Origin: Fasciola hepatica
Lineage: Eukaryota > Platyhelminthes > Trematoda > Plagiorchiida > Fasciolidae
Direction: 5' to 3'
Assembly: GCA_948099385.1 (NCBI GenBank)
Contig: CANUEZ040000047.1
Location: forward strand, 27,174,501-27,238,500
DNA: 64,000 bases
Part shown: positions 37,011 to 47,766 of the stretch, piece by piece
Numbering within the stretch: position 1 is the stretch's first letter
Layout: each line of letters opens with the position of its first letter
Notes under the pieces: model-generated
Databases searched by the model: none
Told to the model about the DNA's origin: nothing
What the model saw: the letters and a program-made list of their open reading frames with translations, nothing else
Position numbers and translations under genes: made by a program

Positions 37011-37407
37011 GACAATTTTGCTTGGGAGCTTCAGTTGAGAGCAGCCTGCCAATCAGAACCGATGTGTTTTTTAGGTAGAAAGCAAATTTCCTGATACAAA
37101 CGATGGGTTTAATCAGGTTGAGCAGAAGATCCAATATTCCGTTGCTGTGGAACTATTACTGACCGCGCGAAACTGCCTACTGTGTTCTGAGTGATACGAT
37201 TCCTTTATTTCGATGAGATATGTAGCGCAGGAAGCGACAGGGCGCGCTTGAGTGTTCCGCAGATGACTAATGGCAGTTCACCCATGCTGATTCCCTCTTA
37301 ATCGATATACTAATAGACATGGTTACATGCAAACTACGTCGTCATATTCCTGATATTAGGTGTATCCTATTTAGTGTTATGTTTGATAATTCTCGGAATT
37401 ATTTTTT

Positions 37408-37714
37408 ATTTATGTCACGCAATTACTTGCGAGTAGTGTGGGATTGTTTAATTTTCGTTTGATTGACTGTCCTTTTGGACTCCACGTTTCACGCGCAAAC
37501 CTCAGGTCATCGGACCAACCTGCACTCGGAAGCACCAGACTCGAGTTTCGTTCTTGTTAGAGCTCATCAGTGGTGCATATCCTGCGCCACACCCAGGGTT
37601 TGAATCCGGGTCCTCCCATCCCGAAGGCGTGTGTATTACCACTGCGCCACCCCGCTCCCGTTCGAGCTGATCCGAATCACCAAGTTAAACTTGTACAGAT
37701 GTCGACCTCTATGA
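37408..37714 (-). mobile_element. Hammerhead-bearing tRNA-like SINE, only in arm B
   Basis: Read on the minus strand, a tRNA-like head comes first: ggtggcgcagtggtaataca (37,652-37,633, A box region) and ggattcaaaccc (37,607-37,596, B box). A hammerhead ribozyme (37,583-37,531) and about 120 bp of body follow. The arrangement matches the tRNA-related SM-alpha SINEs of schistosomes, which are known to carry active hammerheads. Arm B' has about 31 bp at the same place (51,262-51,290), so this is an insertion or retention difference between palindrome arms. A clean target duplication is not visible: tatgtca and tatgaca lie near the two ends but differ. Confidence 0.85.
37531..37583 (-). ncRNA. 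Type I hammerhead ribozyme
   Basis: Minus strand, 5' to 3': stem I strand gcacca, conserved core CUGAUGA, stem II gcucu-aaca-agaac (4 of 5 pairs, one C-A mismatch), GAAA, a very short stem III cucgag closed by A-U, cleavage triplet GUC, then uggugc pairing perfectly with gcacca. All invariant core bases are present. Predicted cleavage lies between 37,538 and 37,537. Short stem III is usual for retrotransposon-linked type I hammerheads, which often act as dimers or need stem I-II contacts. Confidence 0.85.
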
Positions 37715-40700
37715 CATAGTTACGGCAGTTGTGGTCTGTGTTTTCCAAATCAAAATTCTCTCGGTATTACTTCATTTGAAAAATAACACGGGAACCAACT
37801 TCTCCAGGAGGCAAGGGGGCGAATCGGGTGAAATGCTGTCAATCAAAGTGTGCGAATTGCACCAGCGAGAATTTCTATGATTCTGATCATATTTCTCTTG
37901 GTTAGAGCCTAATCTCGTCTTGAGCATGTTTTATTCATCGACGGAGCGATGAAACTTACCAGGAGAGATGGATGGCAAATCCCAGTCATTTTAGCATATG
38001 CGATCAGCTTTGTAGTAGATTCACTTGTATTGATCAATACATCCACGGCCGCCCGTAGGTGACTGTTAGAGAAACTCATTTCCCGAGAGCAGACCATTTC
38101 TTCTCGTATATATTTATGCTTGCAACGGCAATCAGCCAGATATTGTACAACGAACAATCGTACAGCATTATGTCAGAATCTTTTCTCTCATTCCATGATT
38201 TTCGTAGCGTAGAATAAATGTGATAATATCAATTCGGAGCAAATTCTTTGTGGCCTATCTCATTGTGACTTCAATTGAACTTCAGTGATGGTGATGAATG
38301 ACGGAGTGACTACGACGTACGCGATTTCAATGTGCCTCGCATTATGCTCTTCATATTGAATTTCATGCTATGTGCTATCTCGCAAACCGATACTTAGCAA
38401 AATTATGGCAGTCATCCTGTTTGTTGGTTTAGTGGCCACTCCGAGTTTAACATTCTACTCCAATTGCTAGTCATATTTCACGAATTCATTGTTCTAATTG
38501 GGTTTAGAAACAATTTGAAAATGAGAGCGCTATTCAAAAATGTGTCTAGGCAGACGTTTTGGGATAATCAAGGATCAGCCGTGTCTCTTTTACCACCACC
38601 TCGACGAATTACCGTTGATTTTATGGGATGTAGTTTTGAACTATTCGATAACACACAAATCTATGGAGGCAATTCGGTAATGATTCCCGTGTTCCTGCAC
38701 CACTGCTCCACGAGTATGTTAATGGTATGGCGCATCTGTTAGCATATCATCCATCTCGATTCCCAAATCGTTAAGCAGAAATCAACGTGGTAATTTTAAA
38801 ATGAATATGGAAGAAATCTCATATCAATAATCAGAAAACTTTGGCAATGCAATCATGCATCCCTCCCTCAACTTGTATTCTATAGGCTATTAGCTTTCTG
38901 ATACTCCGATTTGTATTCGATATTTCATCCCGTCGCTAACATGGTGGAAGTCCTGGTACACGTTCTTCCATTGAATGCGCATACTGTACCAGTCACCGAG
39001 AGAAATTTGATTTCCAGTGTCGGAGAGATGGTAATAGTACGTTATTGGATAAGTTCAGTCAAACTGAAATGGTTCATTATTGTACCAGAAAAATAGTCAT
39101 GGTTGAATATTTTGAGCTGACTTTGTAGATTTGAGTTGGAATATACAACGTGCTGTCAAGTGACATGTATCACTGGAAATTTCTTGACACGTGGGGCATA
39201 TTATACACTTTAGTAAAAGCGAGATCCACAGTTCTATTTGATAACAAGAAATTGTTATAACGGGCAGCCCTTGCGTGATTATCCCAGTGTCAAATAGAAC
39301 ACGAGTCACTGAAATATAATGGTCCGCTTAGATTTAGCTGTGAACAGGAGATGGGAGCACGAGTGCTATAGGAGCGTACTGAATTCTTTTCAATGGTTTT
39401 CAATATGGCTACTGTCCTTTGTTTGATTTGTTGGTATTTGCTGTCTCTTGATTGTAGAGCACCGTGTGGGTTCTGCAAACATGCTTTCCACAGTCAAAGT
39501 TCCATAATTTCGGGATGAAACCTGCAGTTTATTTTATTCCTGGAAATCCAACCTCGGGTTTAAGCTTGAGATCTCTGATTGCCTCGAAATTTCATGGATT
39601 ACTTGATTCTTTTTCCTTACCCCATGGATCAATAATATAATGAAATGGCCTTTGAATTTGTTGATTATAAAAGTTGTGGCACTTCAGAGACTTTTCCTCT
39701 TTCGCATCTGCGAACCCTTGGTTACTGTGCAGTAGATGTTGGACTGATTAAGTTTTACTCGATTAGTGGGGTTAGGAAATCATGTAATGCTTCTGGAGAA
39801 CATACAACATAAACCCTACTTTCGTTTCTTGATTGAGCTTGCCAGTGAGTAGCAGGCTTTGAATGACTCATTCTGAATTACTCTTTGCTGATTGTTCCAT
39901 GGAAGGAACTTCATCCAAAAGACATGAACTGACCGATCAGTCACTGGATCCAAACACACAAACTTCCTGTTGTCGGAATGTACCACTTATTAGTACACAG
40001 GCGGTAGGACCTATGGCGAACGAAAAGCCGAGTTGCGTGGAGGACACCAACTCGCACATTCTACTGAAGACTACGCATGTACTGCTTATGCTACTGCATC
40101 CCCGGTAATCGACGCAGCCCTTATTCTGTTCGTGGGGGATGAAGATTATCTTGTCTAAAGGCCTTAGCAAGTAAAACCTCATCCAATCCTTCCGCTGATA
40201 TGTGAGAAATTGTATGTGTTTTCCCAAGAAGAAAGCCTTCATTGCGCGCAGGCTGCATGACTACCTCAGAGGAATTTCATTTTTCTCCCACAATCTGCTG
40301 CCGATGAAGGGAAAAGCTACCACCCCTACCACAGTTGAATTTCAGACCACTCCAGTTTTCACTGTTTCAGGATAGCTGGCAGCAGCAGGGCTAACAACAC
40401 TCTGCTCTGAGGATACTTGATATCCTCTTGGGTCACTCTAGCTTGTTTCCTCGCCTCACTTTTGAAAACACTTCTCGTCGTCTACTATGCTTCGAAGGGG
40501 GCAACGGAAGAGGCCGTAAAAGACGAAATCTAAGACAAGTCACAAGTGATAAACAGTGTCATTATGTACGTAAAACACCAGATCCTCTGTACTCTGATGT
40601 AGAGGTTATCTCTGATTGAAGATTGCGGTCCCCACCAAGGAGCGCAGACAACTAATAAAAAAGGAAATGACCGCATCTCATCTGTGCATGCTTCAAGACC

Positions 40701-41209
40701 TAAACAGCCAACCGACGCAAAAGGTGTACTACAAAGCTGAACAGCGCAGCTCCGTAAAGATCAGCGAGTAAGTACCAAGCAGTCTAGGAAGAAAAATAAC
40801 AGTTAAAACAATGCGGCAGGGAAGTGCAAAAAGAGGACAAAAGTAGTTGGTAGAAGATATGTTACGCTGTAGCATTTTTTGATTTTTCGTAGTACATTAT
40901 CGATGCGTTTTAGTCATATAGTTAGTCTAAGTGACAGCTTTAATTCATGGGGTACGGATGCTCAACATACAAGCTGTACTGAATTCATGCCACTGATTTC
41001 AATTCTGAGCTGTGTCACTCAATGTTTATAACCAACGGAAATCCTTATCATTCGGGCCAAAACCAAGAAGGCGTGAAGCGCCAACTGTAAGGGTATTTGC
41101 TGACGCATCAATAGACGGCCTAAATTTGTTTATAGACTGCACGTATTCCTCTGTTCAAAACCGGTGGCAAACCTCAGGCCGGAGAAGCGGGTTGATGGTT
41201 CAGTCAGTT

Positions 41210-41405
41210 CGTGACGAAACGGAGCGAAGCCATCCAATCAGCTGTGAATGGTTGCCCTTTCCCAAACCGGGAGGAGTCAACCAACCAGCGGTCGAGTTTT
41301 GTCTTAACGAAGCGCAAAGGACGTAACCAATCAGCGACCAAGGGTTGTTTTAGTCGGACGAAAGACAAAGCCACTAATCAACAGCCACAAGTTGGTTTAA
41401 CCGAT
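41210..41405 (+). repeat. Four 47-bp tandem repeats with CCAAT cores, arm B
   Basis: ccaatcagc (41,234), ccaaccagc (41,281), ccaatcagc (41,327) and ctaatcaac (about 41,374) are spaced 46-48 bp apart within similar units rich in acgaa, gcgaag/caaag and gggttgtttt-like text. Two of the four carry the exact CCAATCAG box bound by NF-Y in other animals. The tandem array opens a spurious frame on the plus strand. Its role is unknown; it could be an LTR or promoter relic. Confidence 0.7.
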
Positions 41406-41415
41406 CACTAAGAAA

Positions 41416-41495
41416 CCAGCCCATCTGAGACTTGAACTAAATAGCCATTCAGAAGCCCCAGTTCGAGGGAGAGCTCTACACCAATGAGCTTCGTA
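41416..41495 (-). repeat. tRNA-derived SINE head in B
   Basis: Mirror of 47,481-47,560: the A box gctcattggtgtagagc and B box agttcaagtctc lie on the minus strand just inside the inner edge of the arm. Confidence 0.65.
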
Positions 41496-43959
41496 CAATA
41501 ACTTTGATTTTGTTCACCAAGGATGAGAATAAAAGATTCAGCAAACATCAATACAAAACTTTGTTTTCGTTTTTTTTCTTCTGAAAATCGACTTTAGGGG
41601 TGTGAGAAAGTTCACATTTTATGGGTGTGGAACATGAAAAACGGTACGACCTCGTACCCTTGATGAACGATGTAGACAGATCGTCTTCCTCGGTTTTATC
41701 CACTCCGTTAAGCCTCCAATAAACCATGTGAGTCAAGCTGTACAGAGTTTCCTAACTCGGTTAAATTCAAACATTGCGGCATTCTGACCGAACGGAGACT
41801 CTAATTTCAATCAGTCCAATTTAGCCACAAGGAAAGCAGCTGATCACTCATCTAGTCCTCCTAACCCAGGTATCACCAGCACAGTTCTTGCAGTGGTAAT
41901 TTGGTTGGCCATACCACTGGTACAGGATAAGGTGACGCGACCTAGAGGCCACATTTAAGAGAATATAACCATCCTTGTAACAGTGCCTGCAAGTCCTTTG
42001 ATTGCAAAACTGAGTGTGCCTGTTATTCTATTTTGTTTTACATTCATTGTCTAGCAGGTTTCTTTGGGTTTAAAGATCGATACATTGATACTTGTCTATT
42101 CTGTTGCCTTCCGGAACATCGGAGAGGGCTTCGACTCACTCACCTTCTGCCTCACAGCTTCTACGCTTCCTGTTGTATTTTCTGCTGTTAGCTGAATGCT
42201 GTGAAAGAATTGTCATCACACTCTCAATGAAGGTGTATCGGTTGATGTAATAACCACCCTTTAGGATACGCCGATCATCAGTCTACTCACTGCGAAGATA
42301 TTCTTGCAGTCTTGACTTACTCTTTTCTGTGTAGATAAATGTAGTCGTTCCCGTTTTTATCGTAGGCAAACCGATGCTGTTTGCCAAAAGCTATGAACCC
42401 GCTGGAAATAAACATGAATGCATGTTGGAAAAGATAATCCTGATGGCCATTCGGTGGGAACTCACTTCGTGGTTGATTAGTCAACGAAAAATCGGAAAAG
42501 TTCCACATGTGATCGACATTCCCTGACGTTCCTTGGGTTCAACAATAATTCAAATGAAGTTCATTAGTAGAATGGCAACTAAATTCAGCCGTCGATCAAT
42601 CCTTGAATGTTTCGTGAAGCGGGGTGTGATCAACAAGGATTTCAAGTGCTCATGCTTGGTTTGGATGGAAGAAATGACAAGTGATGTGGTTTGACAGGTG
42701 CAATCAAAGTGCTTTCAAGGGTGCTTATAAACACTACCATACTAAATACCTGCTATGATTGATATTGCGTGAACGCTTCGGGGTTCATATAGACCACGCT
42801 CAATGTCCGTCCATATAATGTAAACCTAGCCTTTGAGTGGAATGTTTAAAGCGGAAACATCCCTTGTCAAACAGGTTGGTTTCGAAGGGTTTTAAAATAC
42901 TGTCTATTTGCACATAACAGTGAAGCACAGTAATATACTTATGAGCACAAATTTGACTTCACTCAGCACTGATAACTTTATTGATGCACAATATTGGTCC
43001 TAATTTCTCCCTGGTTATCGTTTGTAGTGGAGCACACACCGAAAAGAAGTAAATGCTTTGTTAAGATGATTGTAGTTTGCCCCGGATGGTGATAAACATT
43101 CAATTTGGTGAACTTGCTGGATCAAACTTTGAAAAGCATTGCTTGGCATGTTAGCAACGAGAAACAAGCAAGTATGTTGATTCACTTTCAATAATTGTAG
43201 CACTTGTTTTCCATCAAACGATCATTTACAATATTCGTGATTTGTTTGGTGTATTTTGTCTTCATCTCTTCCTGATAACAGAAGTAGTGAGGAAGTCGCG
43301 TGCGTACGACTTCCTCTTTTTCTAAGAATTTCACTGAAACAATAGTTTGATTTTGTTATCGTTTACAGTTCCCCTCCTCACATGCTTGCTTCTATCAAAA
43401 ATTCACCAACTTCATTGTGTCATATTTCGGTCAGTACAATTCTGCCCATCAAAAAGGTTACCTGTATATACAGCTTGACTCAGATTTTTGGCTGTTCTTC
43501 AAGTTTTGTCGATAACAGGAATTGTTAACTTGAAAGTCACACCGCTTGCTTATGCCGCCTTGTCTATCGGTAACAAAGTATAGTCGGGTAGTTTACTGTG
43601 CACCCCGTCCTTTGTTCGAAGTCACAGGTTGGAACTTCGAACAGTCCGCTCATTCACTGTAGTACGCCCACAAAAGATGAAACAGTATTGGCTCGACAAA
43701 TGACACATATTTATCGAAATTTTCATCTACTATTGTCATCCCAGCTTTTGCATTGCCCAGCTGATAAACTGGGTTATTAGGATATTTCACCAGTATGAGA
43801 AAAATATATATTTCCTGCTCCAGCTAGTTTATCAAGATTCAAAACTGCTTGCTCACTATCAGTCGAACTCGAATGACGGAAAATAAGGGGAATAAAAAAG
43901 ATTCACGAATTTCTAGCACTCACTTCAATCACAGCTTTGCTTTATGCAGAAACAATCTC

Positions 43960-44230
43960 GGTTCATTTAGCTGTCAATGTAACACAAACTTAGTCCCACT
44001 GGCTTTCGGCAAGATATGGGCTGTACACGACCGCGGGCAGCAAAACAAATTCCAAATGAGTAAGTATGTTTATCAGAATTTCGTGTTCTAGGTTATACAA
44101 TAAACTGAAATCCATAAAAGCAAACGACTCACAGCCAGGTGAGAAAGTAACAACAACAGGGCATAAAACTATCTGATAAATGAGGACGGAACAGTCACAA
44201 ATGGTCCACTCAGCAAGGAGTCAAGCAAAC
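43960..44230 (+). repeat. Diverged interspersed repeat in the spacer
   Basis: gtcaatgtaacacaaacttagtccc... and cagcaaaacaaattcca... align with 56,660-56,930 in A'' at about 65-70%, and the right-hand part continues as the segment seen at 22,320-22,490. It preserves the same order as A'', indicating that A'' keeps the older configuration. Confidence 0.6.
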
Positions 44231-45053
44231 TGCAGCACGAAGTCACGGTGGACAGAGGAAATCAATAAGCTTTCTAGCCAGCATGAAATGATAGATTCAG
44301 TCACAGAATAAGAAATAAATCTGTAGTTTTACAACTCAAGAGAAATGCTAATGAATCCAGAAATAGGTAGAAGAGACATGTGTCCACATGAACTGATAAC
44401 CTGGCAAGAGGTCTTTTAGAGCCGAAATTATTTTCAGTGGTTCGACGTGTCGTGCGCTACGTAAAACGGTCATTATGCATGGGCGAGATATTAAGAAAAT
44501 TTTTCTTACAATGGAACTGGATACTAGAGTCAAGTATGTAAAGGTAGAAGTCTATACAACATATAACGTAGGATGTTAATATGAACTATGTCGACGCTTT
44601 AGAAACAGATGCTGGAGGCGAATGATTCAGTTTCACACTACTCATGAGTAGACTAAATGTGTACCTCATCAGAACAGAAAGAGCAGAGTGTTAAATGCAA
44701 CATTTTTAAAAACGATTTTTTCCATAGCGTGGTTTTTGACTATGAGCATGTAAGGAACCACATGCTATACAATGAGATCTGCGTATTACCATCGAAGTGT
44801 ACAGTCTTCTAATGCTGTTACAGTGTTCCTACTACCTATCCGCAGATGTCAATTTGCACTTAGGAGGAATGTTTCTCCTTTTCCCATGTTTTGCTCTCCC
44901 GCTGCAGTAATTCCGGTGAATACAATGGCAGGAGCCCTGTTTGAAGCATGTGCACTTTGTCCAAATGCGAAGGTATTCAGCATTTAGTTGTTAGCTAGTT
45001 TACGCCCGAAGGAGTGACGATAAACGTGAATTTTGGATCAACCACGTGCTGTC

Positions 45054-45055
<2 letters not shown>

Positions 45056-45137
<82 letters not shown>
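45056..45137. repeat. (AT)n microsatellite, 82 bp
   Basis: Uninterrupted alternation of A and T, about 41 units, the longest simple repeat in the window. Length in the true genome is likely variable. Confidence 0.97.
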
Positions 45138-45139
<2 letters not shown>

Positions 45140-46009
45140 CCTTTTCATGACAAAGGTGTCTTGATCGAAGTGTCACGAAATAAAGCAAATGCTCGGCACT
45201 TTCCGCCAGGTCTACTGATTGACAATAAGTCTGGAAGACATAGCAGAACCCTGATTTCAGGCCAAACAAGGAAGGCGTACGAGGCACACCTCACTAGGTT
45301 CACCGGAGTTTTAGGTGGAATGATGTGCTGCACACCCAGGGCGTACGAGCTGAAAATCACTCGCAAGCTTCCAGAGATTTCCAGAAAGAACCATTCAGTT
45401 GGCCAGTGGCTCAGCTGGAAAAACGGTGCTGTCTTTCAGGATGCCTTAGTTGCACAAGGGCTAGAAATAGATGCTCCAGTAAAAATGTCAACTCTGGACC
45501 GGATGACTTAGATGTACAGCTGACCGCAACACAAATAACTACAGCAGACTCCGCTATTACGACGGACTGTTCTGTGCACAAGATCAATCACTTGCCTACA
45601 CCGTACACTAACTGCTCTCCCATATGCAATGTCCTCTTACTTAATTCACCAGCATTACACCCCAAGTGAACTTCAGTTGATCGAGCCAACTTTAGTGCCA
45701 GTAGTGGAAGCCCTGGTTATGTTCCCTACCATCCGTCTTCCACTAGCTCCCGAGTCTCGTAGAACCGGCTACCAACGACTGATCCCATCCCTCTTCTTTC
45801 ATCACACTTCAAACTAGCTGAGTTCAACATATGAACCCTGATCCCTATAGGACCACACGAGAGTATAGTTCGTAGGCTTGAGTCCGTCAACCTCGATGTG
45901 TTGCATTCAAGAGACTTACTTTCAACACTCCATTCCCGTCTTTCATTTGTGACCCTATTTAATTCTTTCGTGGAATTTAACTTATTTCTATCAGTAGACA
46001 CGGAGGCTA

Positions 46010-47410
46010 CGTATTTTTGTCTAGATGCAGTGTCATTGCTCCCGGTGAGTGCTGAAGCGGCGACAATAGACTGGATCCTAGTCGACAGTAGTTTATGCAC
46101 GGTGAGACTCAGGGGTTAGTATAAGGTGACCAGGCGCTGTCCCAATGGATGCTTGTCCTTTCGGCGTATGCACCCACCAACTGAAACCCAAATACGATCA
46201 AGGAAGAAATTTACCAATAGCTCCACGGCCTCTTACGTAAATGGAACCGGGCTGATATCGTGATTTTGGCACGGGACAAATCCTAGAATCTATTGAATAT
46301 CACCGGATAAGGCACACATAGAGGGCTTTTTGGGCTCGATTCCTGTTGCTCCGAATAAAGGTAACGGTTTTCAGCCCTGTACTTTGACCATGACCCGTCC
46401 CTAACGATTACGAATTTCAGATGCTCTAACCACCAGTGAGTTACGTGATGTCCGCTATCATCTAGTCTGCTTTAGACCCAGATCGACCATATCACAATAA
46501 AAACTACAAGAGGCGGACTTCCATATAGGACTGTCGATCATACTGGAGCACCCCTTGATTCTGACCACGCACTTGTCTGTACTTCGGCGGGCTCTTAAAA
46601 ATCTAGCAGCAAAATTGGTTATATTGTGACAAGATTTCCGACCCATTTCCACCATCCACCTTCCAAAACCCCTCTTGCTAAGAAGCTGCTCGTAGCCACA
46701 ATAGATTACCAGCATGGCAGTTCAACACTCTGTGAACAGCTTACTGACTGAGGAATCCAACCATTTTATGCACTTTGAACCTTACAATCACAAAGTACTT
46801 TTGCAAGTTTGACAGAGGCCTGTGCTTGCAACTACTCTTGGTGTTGACCAGCTACAGTTTGTTGATGACTTTAGGTATTTCCGAAGTTTGATAAAAGCTA
46901 GAGGTGGTGTAAGGGAGCACATCAAATTGCGAGTATCGAGAGCTAGACCAGCTTTCACCAACCCACCACATCTATGGAGTCACTGTGACATCAGGGTCCC
47001 TCTCAACGGACGGGTGTATGTCTCCGGGGTTGGGAGACCTAACCACTTTGTGTTACGTATACTCTGTGTCTTTCTGTGTTCGACAACCGATATCCACGAG
47101 GTATTGATCGCAGTGGATGGGGACATTGACTGAACAAAGACGAGTTTCGTCGTCGTCTGCTGGGCGTGAATAGGCATCCTCTTACAAAAGCGACCACTGT
47201 TGACCGCCGACGGTGGCTCGGATTCACCAAAGTCTTCGCTTAGTCTGCCTTTTCGTACTCTATTCGCACCTACTGGGCAAGGCTGGAAGGGTGTCTCGGT
47301 GGTCAGCCCTCAGCTTAGCATAGAGTTATGAGTAAGCTAGCACCAGCTTGGGCTTCGTTGGTGTTTTTTCCTTCCCACCAGCTCTAGTGAGAAAACTCGT
47401 CTGCCTTCGA
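46010..47410 (+). pseudogene. Broken EN-RT LINE in the spacer
   Basis: Another copy of the family 1 type, strongly decayed. Endonuclease fragments: DWILVDSSLCTVRLRG (about 46,070-46,117), then LSVLSAYAPTN (about 46,150), LLRKWNRADIVILA (about 46,230) and DSDHALVCT (about 46,555). RT tail: VDQLQFVDDFRYF (about 46,843), a SRARPAFTNPPHLW thumb segment, LNGRVYVSGV, then EFRRRLLGVNRHPLTKATTV and DRRRWLGF (47,140-47,225). The central RT including the catalytic Asp pair is deleted (46.6-46.8 kb). Several stops are present. Confidence 0.75.
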
Positions 47411-47480
47411 ACAATCTCATTTATTGTTCAAAAACCAACCGATTTTGCAGATCACTAGGTGAACAAAATCAAAGTTATTG

Positions 47481-47560
47481 TACGAAGCTCATTGGTGTAG
47501 AGCTCTCCCTCGAACTGGGGCTTCTGAATGGCTATTTAGTTCAAGTCTCAGATGGGCTGG
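47481..47560 (+). repeat. tRNA-derived SINE head in B'
   Basis: A box-like gctcattggtgtagagc (47,487-47,503) closely follows the D arm of many tRNAs. B box-like agttcaagtctc (47,538-47,549) lies 34 nt further. The anticodon arm and acceptor pairing are poor, so I call a SINE promoter rather than a tRNA gene. Confidence 0.65.
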
Positions 47561-47570
47561 TTTCTTAGTG

Positions 47571-47766
47571 ATCGGTTAAACCAACTTGTGGCTGTTGATT
47601 AGTGGCTTTGTCTTTCGTCCGACTAAAACAACCCTTGGTCGCTGATTGGTTACGTCCTTTGCGCTTCGTTAAGACAAAACTCGACCGCTGGTTGGTTGAC
47701 TCCTCCCGGTTTGGGAAAGGGCAACCATTCACAGCTGATTGGATGGCTTCGCTCCGTTTCGTCACG
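47571..47766 (-). repeat. Four 47-bp tandem repeats with CCAAT cores, arm B'
   Basis: Mirror of 41,210-41,405, identical as far as I compared. It lies directly downstream of the tRNA-like segment, so both may belong to one element. Confidence 0.7.

Larger units (their letters stand above)
35157..41518 (-). repeat. Palindrome arm B
   Basis: Reverse complement of 47,458-53,540. Coordinates sum to 88,976 in the inner part and 88,700 in the outer part; the 276-bp shift is caused by a hammerhead SINE present only here (37.4-37.7 kb) and replacing about 31 bp of B'. The inner end is sharp at gattttgttcacc (41,518). Apart from the LINE, SINEs and CCAAT repeats listed separately, 37.7-41.2 kb shows only short frames without recognisable motifs. 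Confidence 0.98.
41519..47457. other. Unique spacer between B and B'
   Basis: Single-copy with respect to the palindrome. 41.5-43.9 kb contains short frames without recognisable motifs and no repeat that I see. The rest contains a diverged interspersed repeat, an AT microsatellite and a broken LINE. Short frames such as 45,014-45,511 (+) run through the AT tract as Ile-Tyr repeats, and their non-repetitive part matches nothing I know. Confidence 0.9.

Noticed and set aside
41211..41411. 66-codon frame present in both B arms as a conserved protein
   Set aside because: It is the translation of the 47-bp CCAAT tandem repeats. Duplication in both arms is due to the palindrome.
45014..45511. 165-codon plus-strand frame with a long Ile-Tyr repeat
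   Set aside because: The first third is the translation of the AT microsatellite. The remainder has no motif I know and is overlapped by other frames.
46458..46715. Minus-strand frame in the spacer
   Set aside because: Antisense to the LINE endonuclease remnant (DSDHALV on the plus strand).
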